Origin: Massilia sp. CFBP 13721
GTDB lineage: Bacteria > Pseudomonadota > Gammaproteobacteria > Burkholderiales > Burkholderiaceae_D
Length of the DNA stretch: 64,000 bases
Direction: 5' to 3'
Assembly (NCBI RefSeq): GCF_014842025.1
Contig: NZ_JACYUY010000002.1
Span: 141,378-205,377 of the forward strand
The notes under the pieces were generated by a model that worked only from the letters and a program-made list of their open reading frames with translations, did no database searches and had not been told where the DNA came from. Positions 27,554 to 37,957 of this stretch are shown here, one piece after another. A program made the position numbers and the translations under genes. Numbering within the stretch: position 1 is the stretch's first letter; every line of letters starts with the position of its first letter.

Positions 27554-28828
27554 TTAGTGGGAAGCGGCCAGCGCCGGCGCGGCGACAGGCGCCGCCTCCT
27601 TCTCGCGCACCAGCAGCCACAGCACGCTCGACAGCGCCAGGCAGCCGCCGCAGATCAGGAACAGCAGGCTCTTGTCGGCGCTGGTTTTCAATACGAAGCC
27701 GACGGCGGTGGTGGCCAGCTGCGGCAGCACCACCGACAGGTTGAACAGGCCCATGAAATAACCCATGCGGCTGCGGTCGACCTGCTCGCTCATGATCGCG
27801 AAGGGCAGGCTGACCACCGCCGCCCAGCCGATGCCGACCACGCCCATCAGCACGTACAGGGTGCCCGGCGAGCGCGCGAACAAGGCGATGGCGAAGTAAG
27901 CGAGCGCCATGATGCCGGTGCAGGCGGCCTGCGTGCGCACGCGCCCGAAGCGCTTCACCAGCGGTGCCAGCACCAGCGCCGGCAGCAGGAAGCCGACCAC
28001 GTTCATCACCGCGAACGAGATCGCGATCACGTGGCCCGACTGCGCCGCCGCCTGTGCGGCAGTCGCGCCAGGGGCCACCACGTGCTGCTGGATGAACGCG
28101 ATGATGTAGACGAACATCGCCTGCACCCCGAACCAGGTGAACGCGTGCGCCGCCCAGATGCGCCACAGTTGCGGCCAGTCGGTGGCGCTGGCAGCTTCCC
28201 GCGTTGCCGGCGCCAGTTCGCGCGGTTCCTCGATCAACAGGACAGGCACGATCGAGAACACCAGCACCAGCACCACGCCGACCGAGATCAGCGTGTAGTT
28301 GTCGATGAAGGCGCCGATCAAATACGCCATCACGCCCCAGAAGCCGGAGATGGTCTGCATCCAGGTATAGCCGCGCGTGCGCGCTTCGCCGTCGGGCGTC
28401 ACGTCCGCGATCAGCGAGCGCGTCGGATTGAAGCCGATGTTGATCGACAGGTCGAGCGTCAGTGCGACCATCACCGCCACCACCACCAGGTTGCCGATGC
28501 CGAACAGGTCGGCGACCACTTCGATGCGCGGCAGCAGGTACACCGACAAGGCAGCGAGCACGCCGCCGATCAGGATGAAGGGACGCCGTCGTCCGCCCCA
28601 GAACCAGGTCTTGTCGCTGATGAAGCCGATGATCACCTGGCCGAGGATGCCGGCCAGCGGACCGGCGGCCCAGACGACGCCGATCTCGTGGATGTCGAGT
28701 CCGTATTTGGTGCTCAGCAGCCAGCTAAGCGCCGAAATCTGGATGCACAGGGCGAAGCCCATGGCCGTGGCTGGCAAGCTGCTCAGGGCGTAAAAGGAAT
28801 TGCTCAGCCGGCGCTGCATGTCGCGCAT
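27554..28828 (-). CDS. MFS sugar transporter, SLC45-like (maltose type)
   Basis: About 424 residues with roughly 12 hydrophobic segments. The cytoplasmic loop motif ISDKTWFWGGRRRPF is the D-x-T-x-GRRRP signature of the SLC45/MalY-like sugar:proton symporters. The start at 28828 (MRDMQRRL) is chosen because GGAGACACCC directly precedes it; a second ATG four codons upstream has no Shine-Dalgarno. Divergent from another member of the same family, with a HexR-like element between them. Predicted to bring maltose or malto-oligosaccharides across the inner membrane; specificity not provable. Confidence 0.83.
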   Translation of the reverse strand: MRDMQRRLSNSFYALSSLPATAMGFALCIQISALSWLLSTKYGLDIHEIGVVWAAGPLAGILGQVIIGFISDKTWFWGGRRRPFILIGGVLAALSVYLLPRIEVVADLFGIGNLVVVAVMVALTLDLSINIGFNPTRSLIADVTPDGEARTRGYTWMQTISGFWGVMAYLIGAFIDNYTLISVGVVLVLVFSIVPVLLIEEPRELAPATREAASATDWPQLWRIWAAHAFTWFGVQAMFVYIIAFIQQHVVAPGATAAQAAAQSGHVIAISFAVMNVVGFLLPALVLAPLVKRFGRVRTQAACTGIMALAYFAIALFARSPGTLYVLMGVVGIGWAAVVSLPFAIMSEQVDRSRMGYFMGLFNLSVVLPQLATTAVGFVLKTSADKSLLFLICGGCLALSSVLWLLVREKEAAPVAAPALAASH

Positions 28829-28846
28829 GGGTGTCTCCATCGGTTG

Positions 28847-28861
28847 TGTTATTTGACTACA
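28847..28861. promoter_or_regulatory. HexR-like operator, MFS divergent promoter (copy 1)
   Basis: TGTTATTTGACTACA agrees with the perfect palindrome at 21411 in 11 of 15 positions and keeps the complete right half ACTACA. It lies 19 nt from the minus-strand MFS start, so a bound protein would block initiation. Confidence 0.45.
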
Positions 28862-28933
28862 AAGCCCGTCTTGAAGCGGACTCGCGTTGCGATTTTACTC
28901 TGACTCATTCGAATTGACACTCGGAAAACGCCA

Positions 28934-28948
28934 TGTTATTTTGCTACA
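28934..28948. promoter_or_regulatory. HexR-like operator, MFS divergent promoter (copy 2)
   Basis: TGTTATTTTGCTACA differs from the copy at 28847 in only two positions and lies 84 nt before the plus-strand MFS start. The duplication of the same degenerate palindrome at both ends of the divergent region argues that it is functional. Confidence 0.4.
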
Positions 28949-29031
28949 AATTTAGTTGGCGCCGCGCGGCACATGGCGCGTTCGCCACATACACGAATAG
29001 CGCCCGGGACGCCGGGCCATTGGGGACACGG

Positions 29032-30354
29032 ATGGACATGCATACCAAGGCGCTCGACAAACCGCGCCTGTCGTTCTGGCAGTTGTGGAACATGAGTTTC
29101 GGCTTCTTCGGCATCCAGTTCGGCTTCGCGCTGCAAAACGCCAACACCAGCCGTATCTTCTCGACGCTGGGCGCCAACCCCGACGACCTGGCCCTGTTCT
29201 GGCTCGCCGCACCCGTCACGGGCCTGTTGGTGCAGCCGATCATCGGCTACCTGAGCGACAACACCTGGCACCCGACCTGGGGCCGCCGCCGTCCCTTCTT
29301 CTTCGTCGGCGCCTTGCTCGCGATGATCGCCATGTTCCTGATGCCCAATTCCTCGGCGCTGTGGATGGCGGTGGCCGTGCTGTGGATGATGGACGCCGCT
29401 ATCAACGTCTCGATGGAGCCGTTCCGCGCCTTTGTCGGCGACAAGCTCGACGTCTCGCAGCAGACCGCGGGCTATGCGATGCAGACCTTCTTCATCGGCT
29501 GTGGCGCCGTGATCGCCTCGCTGCTGCCGACGATCTTCACCGGCATGGGCGTGTCGAACGTGCCGGTCGACGGCGCCATTCCCGACACCGTGCGCTATGC
29601 GTTCTACGCCGGCGCGCTGGTCTTCATGATCGCGGTGAGCTGGACCGTGTTCACCGCCGACGAACTGCCGCCGCCGGACATGGAAGCGTTCAACAAGGAG
29701 CGCGCCAACGCGCGCCGCGTCGGTGTGGCGTTGACCGAGATCCTGAGCGGTTTCGGCAAGATGCCGAAGACGATGGTGCAGCTGGCCTTTGTCCAGTTCT
29801 TCACCTGGATCGCCCTGTTCGCGATGTGGATCTACACCGGCAGCGCGATCGCCGATTCCGTCTACGGCACGCGCGATGCGCAGTCGGCCGCCTTCCAGGA
29901 CGCCGGCAACTGGGTCGGCATCATGTTCGCGGTGTATAGCGGCGTCTCGGCGCTGGCCGCCTTCATCCTGCCGGTGTTCGCGCGCGCCACCAGCCGCAAG
30001 ACCGTGCACGCGACCTGCCTGGCGATCGGAGGATTGAGCCTGGCCAGCATCGTCGCCATCGATAGCAAGGAAATGCTGATGCTGCCGATGGTCGGCGTCG
30101 GCATCGCCTGGGCCAGCATCCTGACGATGCCGTATGCGATCCTGGCGGGCGCCTTGCCGGCCAGGCGCATGGGTTATTTCATGGGTCTGTTCAACTTCTT
30201 CGTCGTGATCCCGCAGATCGTCAGCGGCCTGCTGCTCGGCTTCGTCACGCGCGAATTCTTTAACGGCCACACGGCGCAGACGCTGGCGCTGGGCGGCGGC
30301 TGCATGCTGCTGGCTGCCGTATTGACGCTGGCTGTCACCGATAAAAACCGCTAA
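29032..30354 (+). CDS. MFS sugar transporter, SLC45-like (second copy)
   Basis: About 440 residues, roughly 12 hydrophobic segments, and the loop signature LSDNTWHPTWGRRRPF. The ATG of MDMHTKALDK follows TTGGGGACACGG; the frame is open ~100 nt upstream but that part is not transporter-like and contains the operator-like element. It begins an operon-like run with phosphoglucomutase (78 nt on) and alpha-amylase. It resembles the divergent MFS protein in family but is clearly a distinct sequence, so the two may handle different chain lengths or anomers. Cytoplasmic-membrane sugar symport is inferred. Confidence 0.83.
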   Translation: MDMHTKALDKPRLSFWQLWNMSFGFFGIQFGFALQNANTSRIFSTLGANPDDLALFWLAAPVTGLLVQPIIGYLSDNTWHPTWGRRRPFFFVGALLAMIAMFLMPNSSALWMAVAVLWMMDAAINVSMEPFRAFVGDKLDVSQQTAGYAMQTFFIGCGAVIASLLPTIFTGMGVSNVPVDGAIPDTVRYAFYAGALVFMIAVSWTVFTADELPPPDMEAFNKERANARRVGVALTEILSGFGKMPKTMVQLAFVQFFTWIALFAMWIYTGSAIADSVYGTRDAQSAAFQDAGNWVGIMFAVYSGVSALAAFILPVFARATSRKTVHATCLAIGGLSLASIVAIDSKEMLMLPMVGVGIAWASILTMPYAILAGALPARRMGYFMGLFNFFVVIPQIVSGLLLGFVTREFFNGHTAQTLALGGGCMLLAAVLTLAVTDKNR

Positions 30355-30390
30355 ATTTGCGCCATGCTTTTCGCCCCTAGCGTATCGTAA

Positions 30391-32064
<1,674 letters not shown>

Positions 32065-32084
32065 TTCACTCTCACAGGAACTCC

Positions 32085-33752
32085 ATGAAACTACCCGCAC
32101 TTGCCGTCTCCCTGCTGTTCGCGTCCAGCGTGCTTGCTGCCGCCCCCGCACCCTGGGCAGCGCCGAGCAAACCGTTCGTGTGGGAGAACGCGACCGTCTA
32201 TTTTTTGCTGACGGACCGCTTCAACAACGGCAATCCGGGTAACGACCACGCGTACGGCCGTAAAGACGACGCGGCCAAGCTGCGCGGTTTCATGGGGGGC
32301 GACTTCGCCGGCATCACGGCCAAGATCAAGGAGGGTTATTTCAGGGACCTGGGCGTGACCGCGCTCTGGATCACGCCGCCGGTCGAGCAGATCCACGCCG
32401 GCACCGACGAGGGCACCGGCAAGAGCTACGGCTTCCACGGCTACTGGGCGCGCGACTTCACCGCCATCGACGCCAACCTCGGCACCGAGGAAGAGTTGCG
32501 CACCCTGGTCGACACCGCCCATGCGAACGGCTTGCGCGTGCTGTTCGACGTAGTGCTGAACCATACCGGTCCGGTCACCGAGCTTGATCCGGTATGGCCG
32601 GCCGAGTGGGTGCGCACTGATCCGGTTTGCACCTACAAGGATGCGCGCACCACCATCGAGTGCACCTTGGTGAAAAACCTGCCCGACATCCGCACCGAGC
32701 GCGACAAGCCGGTGGCGCTGCCGCCCGCGCTGGTGGCGAAATGGAAGGCGGAAGGGCGCTACGAGCGCGAGGTGCAGGAGCTGGACGCCTTTTTCAAGCG
32801 CACCGGCTATCCGCGCGCGCCGCGTTACTACCTCATCAAATGGCATGCCGACTGGGTGCGCAAGTACGGCATCGACGGCTTCCGCGCCGACACGGTGAAG
32901 CACACCGAGCCGGGCGTGTGGAAGGATCTCAAGAAGGTCGCAAGCGGCGCCTTCGAGGAGTGGAAGAAGGCGCATCCAGCGAAGGCACTGGGCGACCTGC
33001 CGTTCTACATGACGGCCGAAGTCTACGGCTACGGCATCAAGGATGGCCGCGCCTACGACCTGGGCGGCATGAAGGTCGATTACCCGGCCCAGGGTTTCGA
33101 CAGCCTGATCAACTTCGCGCTGCGCAGCGATGCGGCGGACGGCTACGAACAGATCTTCAGCGCGTATTCGGCCGCGCTGCACGGCCCGTTGAAGGGCTAT
33201 TCGGTCCTGAACTACATCAGTTCGCACGACGATGGCCAGCCCTACGACCCGCTGCGCCAGCGTCCCTACGAGGCGGCGAATAAACTGCTGCTGGCGCCGG
33301 GCGCAGCGCAGATCTACTACGGCGACGAGACCGCGCGCTTGCTGCGGGTCGAAGGCGCCGAGGGCGACGCCACGCTGCGCTCGTTCATGAACTGGGACGA
33401 ACTGTCCGCCAACGCCGCGCGTGGACTGAACCGCGTCGCCGACGTGCGCGAACACTGGGCCAAGCTGGGGCGCTTCCGCCAGGCCCATCCCGCGGTGGGC
33501 GCCGGCGTGCACCGCATGCTCCAGCACTACCCGTACACCTTCAAGCGTACCTGGGAGAAGGGCGACGTGGTCGACCGCGTGGTGGTGGCGCTCGGCCTGC
33601 CGACGGACAAACCGGTCGCCGTGCCGGTGACCGGCGTCTTCCTGGATGGCCAGACCGTGCGCGACTGGTATTCGGGGACGACGGCGATCGTCAAGGGTGG
33701 CAAGGTGCAGTTCGATGCGCGCAATGCCGTGGTGCTGATCGGGCAGGAATAA
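32085..33752 (+). CDS. Secreted GH13 alpha-amylase
   Basis: A 555-residue GH13 enzyme with a signal peptide (SLLFASSVLAA). Catalytic triad: nucleophile Asp269 in GFRADTVKH, acid/base Glu312 in TAEVYGYG and stabiliser Asp382 in SSHDDG. The region I block is FDVVLNHTG. The insert between regions I and II (about residues 170-250, with CTYKDARTTIECTL, likely disulphide) resembles periplasmic MalS-type amylases. It would hydrolyse longer dextrins outside the cytoplasm. Shine-Dalgarno AGGA; last gene of the MFS-pgm-amylase run. The region behind it is repeat-filled. Confidence 0.88.
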   Translation: MKLPALAVSLLFASSVLAAAPAPWAAPSKPFVWENATVYFLLTDRFNNGNPGNDHAYGRKDDAAKLRGFMGGDFAGITAKIKEGYFRDLGVTALWITPPVEQIHAGTDEGTGKSYGFHGYWARDFTAIDANLGTEEELRTLVDTAHANGLRVLFDVVLNHTGPVTELDPVWPAEWVRTDPVCTYKDARTTIECTLVKNLPDIRTERDKPVALPPALVAKWKAEGRYEREVQELDAFFKRTGYPRAPRYYLIKWHADWVRKYGIDGFRADTVKHTEPGVWKDLKKVASGAFEEWKKAHPAKALGDLPFYMTAEVYGYGIKDGRAYDLGGMKVDYPAQGFDSLINFALRSDAADGYEQIFSAYSAALHGPLKGYSVLNYISSHDDGQPYDPLRQRPYEAANKLLLAPGAAQIYYGDETARLLRVEGAEGDATLRSFMNWDELSANAARGLNRVADVREHWAKLGRFRQAHPAVGAGVHRMLQHYPYTFKRTWEKGDVVDRVVVALGLPTDKPVAVPVTGVFLDGQTVRDWYSGTTAIVKGGKVQFDARNAVVLIGQE

Positions 33753-33764
33753 CGCCGCCCACGC

Positions 33765-34130
33765 TTGACCGCCGCGTACCGCGTGCTGGACTTTTGCGAT
33801 GTGCGTGCGTTACGCGTGGACGGAGTCCACCCTACGTCTATCGCGATGCACGCTTATCGGCTGGACTGTACGGTCCTACGTCTATCGCGATGCACGGTTA
33901 TCGGCTGGACTGTACGGTCCGTAGGGTGGACTCCGTCCACGCGTAAACGCTGCGCACCACCTGCTTGGCTTTTGCGACGTGCATGCGTCACGCGTGGGCG
34001 GCGTTCACGCTGCAGGCCCGCACGCCGCCCGGTATAGCCGACCACCCTACGCCTCTGCGGTAGGGTGGTCGGCTATAGCCGAGCGTGTGAATGTACGCGG
34101 CTTGAGCGCCGCCCACGCGTTCAACGCACG
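33765..34130. repeat. Repeat-filled intergenic region
   Basis: Between the amylase and the next hydrolase (33753-34236) no gene is supported. It contains short palindromic family members at about 33806-33836 and 33919-33948 (opposite orientations), a long member at about 33988-34054 and its inverted partner at about 34061-34130 ending GCCGCCCACGCGTTCAAC, the same terminal block as in the 13.6-14.0 kb cluster. Confidence 0.8.
33831..33918. repeat. 44-bp tandem duplication
   Basis: Two adjacent 44-nt units (33831-33874 and 33875-33918) starting CTACGTCTATCGCGATGCAC and ending GACTGTACGGTC differ at a single base. They sit between two inverted members of the repeat family. Confidence 0.9.
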
Positions 34131-34236
34131 GCCGATCATGCGCGCCAGATCGGCGGCCCGGTCGAACGCGTACGCGGCTACTCAGCCGCGGCTTATCGGC
34201 TAGACTTGACGAATCGATCACCCAACGCTCGCCGCC

Positions 34237-35259
34237 ATGACCTCCATCCGCCTCTCCCGTTGCGCCGCCAGCCTCGCCCTGGCGCTGGCCAGCCTGGGCA
34301 CCGCCCACGCCGCCGCCGAGCCATCCTACGGCCCCGAACTCGAAGGGTTTACGTATCCGGCCCCGGTCAGGCAATTCAACTTCACCTCGCAGGGCGCGAA
34401 GCTGCACATGGCCTACATGGACATCGCCCCGCAAGGCAAGGCCAATGGCCGCACGGTCGTCCTCCTGCACGGTAAAAACTTCTGCGGCGCGACCTGGGAT
34501 GCGAGCATGAAGGCGCTGAGCGGCGCCGGCTACCGCGTGGTGGTGCCCGACCAGATCGGCTTCTGCAAATCGAGCAAACCGCAGCACTACCAGTACACCT
34601 TCCAGCAGCTGGCCGAGAACACGCGCGCGCTGCTCGAATCGATCGGCGTGAAGGGGCCGGCCACGATACTGGGCCACTCGACCGGCGGCATGCTGGCGGT
34701 GCGCTACGGCCTGATGTTCCCACAGCAGACCGAGCAGCTGGTGCTGGTCAACCCGATCGGGCTGGAAGACTGGAAGGCGCTGGGCGTGCCCTCGCTCGGC
34801 GTCGATAAATGGTACCAGCGCGAGCTGCAGACCACGGCCGACAAGATCCGCAACTACGAAAAGGCGACCTATTACGTCAACCAGTGGAAGCCCGAGTACG
34901 AACCGCCGGTGCAGATGCTGGCCGGGATGTACGGCGGGCCGGGCAAGGAAATCGTCGCCTGGAATTCGGCGCTGCTGTACGACATGATCTATACCCAGCC
35001 GGTGGTCTACGAATTCCCGCAGCTGACGATGCCGACGCTGCTGCTGATCGGCCTGAAGGACACGACCGCGATCGGCAAGGACGCGGCGCCGGAAGCGCTG
35101 CGGCCGAAGCTGGGCAACTACCCCGAACTGGCGCAAAAGACGGCCAGGGCGATCCCGAAGGCGACGCTGGTGACCTTCCCGAACATGGGGCACGCGCCGC
35201 AGATGCAGGATCCCAAGGCCTTCCACGAGGCCTTGCTCAAGGGCCTGGCGGCGCGCTAG
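34237..35259 (+). CDS. Exported alpha/beta hydrolase
   Basis: A 340-residue alpha/beta-fold hydrolase with a signal peptide (SLALALASLGTAHAA). Oxyanion region VVLLHGKNFCGATWD, nucleophile elbow ILGHSTGGMLA, acid near LLIGLKDTTAIG and catalytic His in NMGHAPQMQDP. The sequence type is that of haloalkane-dehalogenase/lipase-like hydrolases frequently found in periplasm; the substrate is unknown. Its 3' end overlaps the convergent acetyltransferase gene by 23 nt. Confidence 0.82.
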   Translation: MTSIRLSRCAASLALALASLGTAHAAAEPSYGPELEGFTYPAPVRQFNFTSQGAKLHMAYMDIAPQGKANGRTVVLLHGKNFCGATWDASMKALSGAGYRVVVPDQIGFCKSSKPQHYQYTFQQLAENTRALLESIGVKGPATILGHSTGGMLAVRYGLMFPQQTEQLVLVNPIGLEDWKALGVPSLGVDKWYQRELQTTADKIRNYEKATYYVNQWKPEYEPPVQMLAGMYGGPGKEIVAWNSALLYDMIYTQPVVYEFPQLTMPTLLLIGLKDTTAIGKDAAPEALRPKLGNYPELAQKTARAIPKATLVTFPNMGHAPQMQDPKAFHEALLKGLAAR

Positions 35260-35779
35260 CGGGGGAGGGGTGTAGCGCCCTGAAGACGATACTCGGCGCC
35301 TGCCCGGGAACGTCATCCAGGGTGGCGAAGCGTTGCATGCCGATTTTTTCCAGTACGCGGATCGACGCCAGGTGGGCCGGCCGCACCAGGGCGAAGATTT
35401 CCGGCAGGCGGCATTCGTCGAAGCCGAAAGCCAATGCCGCCGCGCCCAGTTCGGTGGCATAGCCGGCGCCCCATGCGGCGCGATCGAAGCGGTAGCCGAC
35501 GTTGATGCGCTCGACGCCGAGATACCCGTGCGACGAGATCCCGCCGAAACCGAGCAGCCGTTCGGGTGCTGAGCGCAGCGCAATGGCCCAGGGGCCCATG
35601 CCCTTGTCACGCCACTGGTCGCGCCAGCCTTGCAGCAGCGTGCGCGCCTGTGCGATGTCGGTCAGCGGTCCGGCAGGGTTGAAGGTATTGGTTGCCGGAT
35701 CGCCGTAGATCGCATGCAGGCGGGGCAGGTCGCTGGGTTCCGGCGGTCTCAGGATTAAACGGGCGGTCGTGCGTTGCAT
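35237..35779 (-). CDS. GNAT acetyltransferase, RimJ/RimL type
   Basis: About 180 residues. Begins MQRTTARLILRPPEPSD, the typical RimJ/RimL opening (T-x-R-L-x-L-R). The family core GYRFDRAAWGAGYATELGAAAL and the C-terminal NxxS-like SIRVLEKIGM are present. The start is the ATG at 35779, not the longer upstream frame. Probable target is an N-terminal amine or a small molecule. Convergent 3' overlap with the hydrolase gene. Confidence 0.82.
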   Translation of the reverse strand: MQRTTARLILRPPEPSDLPRLHAIYGDPATNTFNPAGPLTDIAQARTLLQGWRDQWRDKGMGPWAIALRSAPERLLGFGGISSHGYLGVERINVGYRFDRAAWGAGYATELGAAALAFGFDECRLPEIFALVRPAHLASIRVLEKIGMQRFATLDDVPGQAPSIVFRALHPSPASAPPGP

Positions 35780-35928
35780 GGCGATTCTCCGAAGATGGTG
35801 CGGCCGCCACGGTTGCGCAAGGCCGACCTCACAGCCTAACAATTTTGCACCGGCAGGTTGTCTGCTTCAAGGCAGAGCTTACCGCGAATTCGGCGCCGAA
35901 CCGAAAAGCGCGATGCTAGAATCTCAAC

Positions 35929-36321
35929 ATGGGCTTGAACCGTAAAGCTTTCCTCGTTGCCGCCTGGGCCGCCTTGCTTGCCATCCTGATGGCAGTCATG
36001 GCGCCCACGTTCTCGCATGCGCTTGCGCACCAGGCCGGGGCCGGGGCCGGCGTCATCGAGGTCGACATCTGCACGGCGAGCGGTATTGCCATGACCCACC
36101 AGATGCAGGTTGCCGATGACGGTTCCGCCCCCGGTCACGTCGCTTCCTTCGAGCATTGTCCGTTCTGCCAGGCAAGCGCACACATGCTGTTCCTGCCGTC
36201 GCCGCCCGTCGTGCTGCACGTGTCGGCAGGCGCCGCACTGCGTCCCGCGCTCTTCTACCAGTCGTCCTCGCCCCTGTTTGCCTGGACAGTCGCGCAGCCG
36301 CGCGGCCCGCCGGCGACCTGA
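35929..36321 (+). CDS. DUF2946 family protein
   Basis: A 130-residue protein with an N-terminal hydrophobic segment (VAAWAALLAILMAVMAPTFSHALA), a CTASG motif and the hallmark HCPFCQASAH around residue 85. This pattern fits DUF2946, a small exported/membrane family typically found beside copper or TonB-receptor genes. The Cys/His cluster suggests metal binding. It lies 119 nt upstream of a PepSY membrane protein on the same strand, supporting a role in metal handling; function not established. Confidence 0.78.
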   Translation: MGLNRKAFLVAAWAALLAILMAVMAPTFSHALAHQAGAGAGVIEVDICTASGIAMTHQMQVADDGSAPGHVASFEHCPFCQASAHMLFLPSPPVVLHVSAGAALRPALFYQSSSPLFAWTVAQPRGPPAT

Positions 36322-36440
36322 TCCGCAATCGTCGGTTTGCATACCGTGCGGCGGCCACGCGTCGCGGCACGGTGTCGCTTGTCATCAATGCGTCGACCGC
36401 CGCCGTGGCACATCGGCGCGAGCGCTACAGGAGCAGCATC

Positions 36441-37862
36441 ATGAGCAGTACCCCCATCACGGCCGGGCCGTCCACCTCGGGCTTGTACCGGCGCGTCTGG
36501 CGCTGGCATTTCTTTGCCGGTCTTTTATGTCTTCCATTTATTTTTTCCTTGGCATTGACCGGTGCTGTCTACCTGTTCAACAAGGAACTCGACGATGTCA
36601 TGTACCGCAGCCTGCTCATCCGCGACGAGGCTGTCGTCGGAACAGGCGCCGCGCTGCCGCCAGGCGAGCTGATCGCTCGCGCCGAGCGCGCGCAAGGCGG
36701 CGTGGCAAAAGCGCTGCAATGGCCGGCGGATACGCGCCACACCGTCCAGGTCGACGTCCAGCAAGCGGATGGCGCCGTGCGCCAGGTTTTCCTTGACCCG
36801 TCCAGCGGAGAAGTGAAGGGCGCGATGGCGGAGTCCGACCGGCTGATGTCGCTGGTCAAGCGCATCCATTCGCTCACGGTCGCGGGCAACGCCGGCAACG
36901 TGCTGATCGAAGTCGTCGCCGGCTGGGTGATCGTGCTGGTGCTGAGCGGGGCGTATTTGTGGTGGCCGCGCGGGCGCAAGCAGGGCGTGCTGCGCATCCG
37001 GCCGCAGGCGCAGGGGCGCGTCTGGTGGCGCGACCTGCATGCCGTTACCGGCGCGTTTGGCGCCATCGTCATCCTGTTTTTGGCGCTGACCGGCATGCCC
37101 TGGTCGATCGTCTGGGGTTCACAGGTGAATACCTGGCTGACGGCGCACGGACTCGGCGTTCCCGATGGCACCTGGACCAACCTGCCGCAGTCAGGCACGC
37201 CCGCTACTGCGCTCGGCGCCATTCCCTGGAGCCAGGAGCAGCAAATGCTGCCGGCATCGCATGCCGGGCATGAATCCGGGTCATCGCATCATGCCGGCGG
37301 CGCGACCGCGATGGCGCAGCCGCCCGCGCCCTCCGCCATCGGCCCCGACCGTGCTGCCGCCGTCTTCGCCGCGGCAGGGATGAAGGACGTCTACCGCCTG
37401 GTCCTGCCGCGCGGCGCGAGCGGGGTATACAGCGCGGTCAGGCTGCGCACGGCGCACGCCAGCCAGCGCGTGATCCACCTCGACCAGTACAGCGGCAAGA
37501 TCCTGATGGACCTGGGGCCGGCCGACGTTGGCGCGGTGGCGCGCGTGACCGAGTGGGGCGTCAGCGTCCACCAGGGGACCGAATACGGCTTGCCGAACCA
37601 GTTGCTGATGCTGGCCGGCTGCATTGCCCTGATGCTGCTGTGCGTGAGCGGCGTGGCCGTGTGGTGGAAGCGCCGCCCGGCCGGACAACTCGCGGCGCCC
37701 GTACGGCGCGACGCCGACCGGCTGGCGGCCGGGGTGGTCGTGATTGCGGTCGTGACCGGACTGGTGTTCCCGCTGCTGGGCGCGTCGATGGCGCTGGCAG
37801 CCTTGCTCGATTACGCGTGGAGTCACTCCCGCGCCTTGGTGCTTACCGCGCGCAAGTCCTGA
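36441..37862 (+). CDS. PepSY-associated TM protein
   Basis: A 473-residue inner-membrane protein. It opens with YRRVWRWHFFAGLLCLPFIFSLALTGAVYLF, the canonical first helix of PepSY_TM proteins (W-H-x-x-G). Further helices lie near VLIEVVAGWVIVLVLSGAYLWWPRG, LHAVTGAFGAIVILFLALTG, NQLLMLAGCIALMLLCVSGVAVWWKRR and the C-terminus. A large periplasmic loop contains a His-rich stretch HAGHESGSSHHAGG. Members act in metal/siderophore reduction or uptake. The ATG at 36441 has an AGGAG site upstream; an open frame before it overlaps DUF2946. Probably cotranscribed with the DUF2946 gene. Confidence 0.85.
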   Translation: MSSTPITAGPSTSGLYRRVWRWHFFAGLLCLPFIFSLALTGAVYLFNKELDDVMYRSLLIRDEAVVGTGAALPPGELIARAERAQGGVAKALQWPADTRHTVQVDVQQADGAVRQVFLDPSSGEVKGAMAESDRLMSLVKRIHSLTVAGNAGNVLIEVVAGWVIVLVLSGAYLWWPRGRKQGVLRIRPQAQGRVWWRDLHAVTGAFGAIVILFLALTGMPWSIVWGSQVNTWLTAHGLGVPDGTWTNLPQSGTPATALGAIPWSQEQQMLPASHAGHESGSSHHAGGATAMAQPPAPSAIGPDRAAAVFAAAGMKDVYRLVLPRGASGVYSAVRLRTAHASQRVIHLDQYSGKILMDLGPADVGAVARVTEWGVSVHQGTEYGLPNQLLMLAGCIALMLLCVSGVAVWWKRRPAGQLAAPVRRDADRLAAGVVVIAVVTGLVFPLLGASMALAALLDYAWSHSRALVLTARKS

Positions 37863-37893
37863 ATGCGGCCTGCTTCAGCGACGACAGGCACAT

Positions 37894-37919
37894 AAAAAAA
37901 GCCCACGTCACCGTGGGCT
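37894..37919 (-). terminator. Terminator between PepSY and PEP-CTERM genes
   Basis: Perfect 8-bp stem AGCCCACG/CGTGGGCT with GTGA loop, followed on the minus strand by TTTTTTATG. It ends the PEP-CTERM transcript and could also serve the convergent PepSY gene. Confidence 0.85.
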
Positions 37920-37957
37920 GTGCGTCAGGTAGCGGAGCAGTGCGCCGCCGGCGCGCC

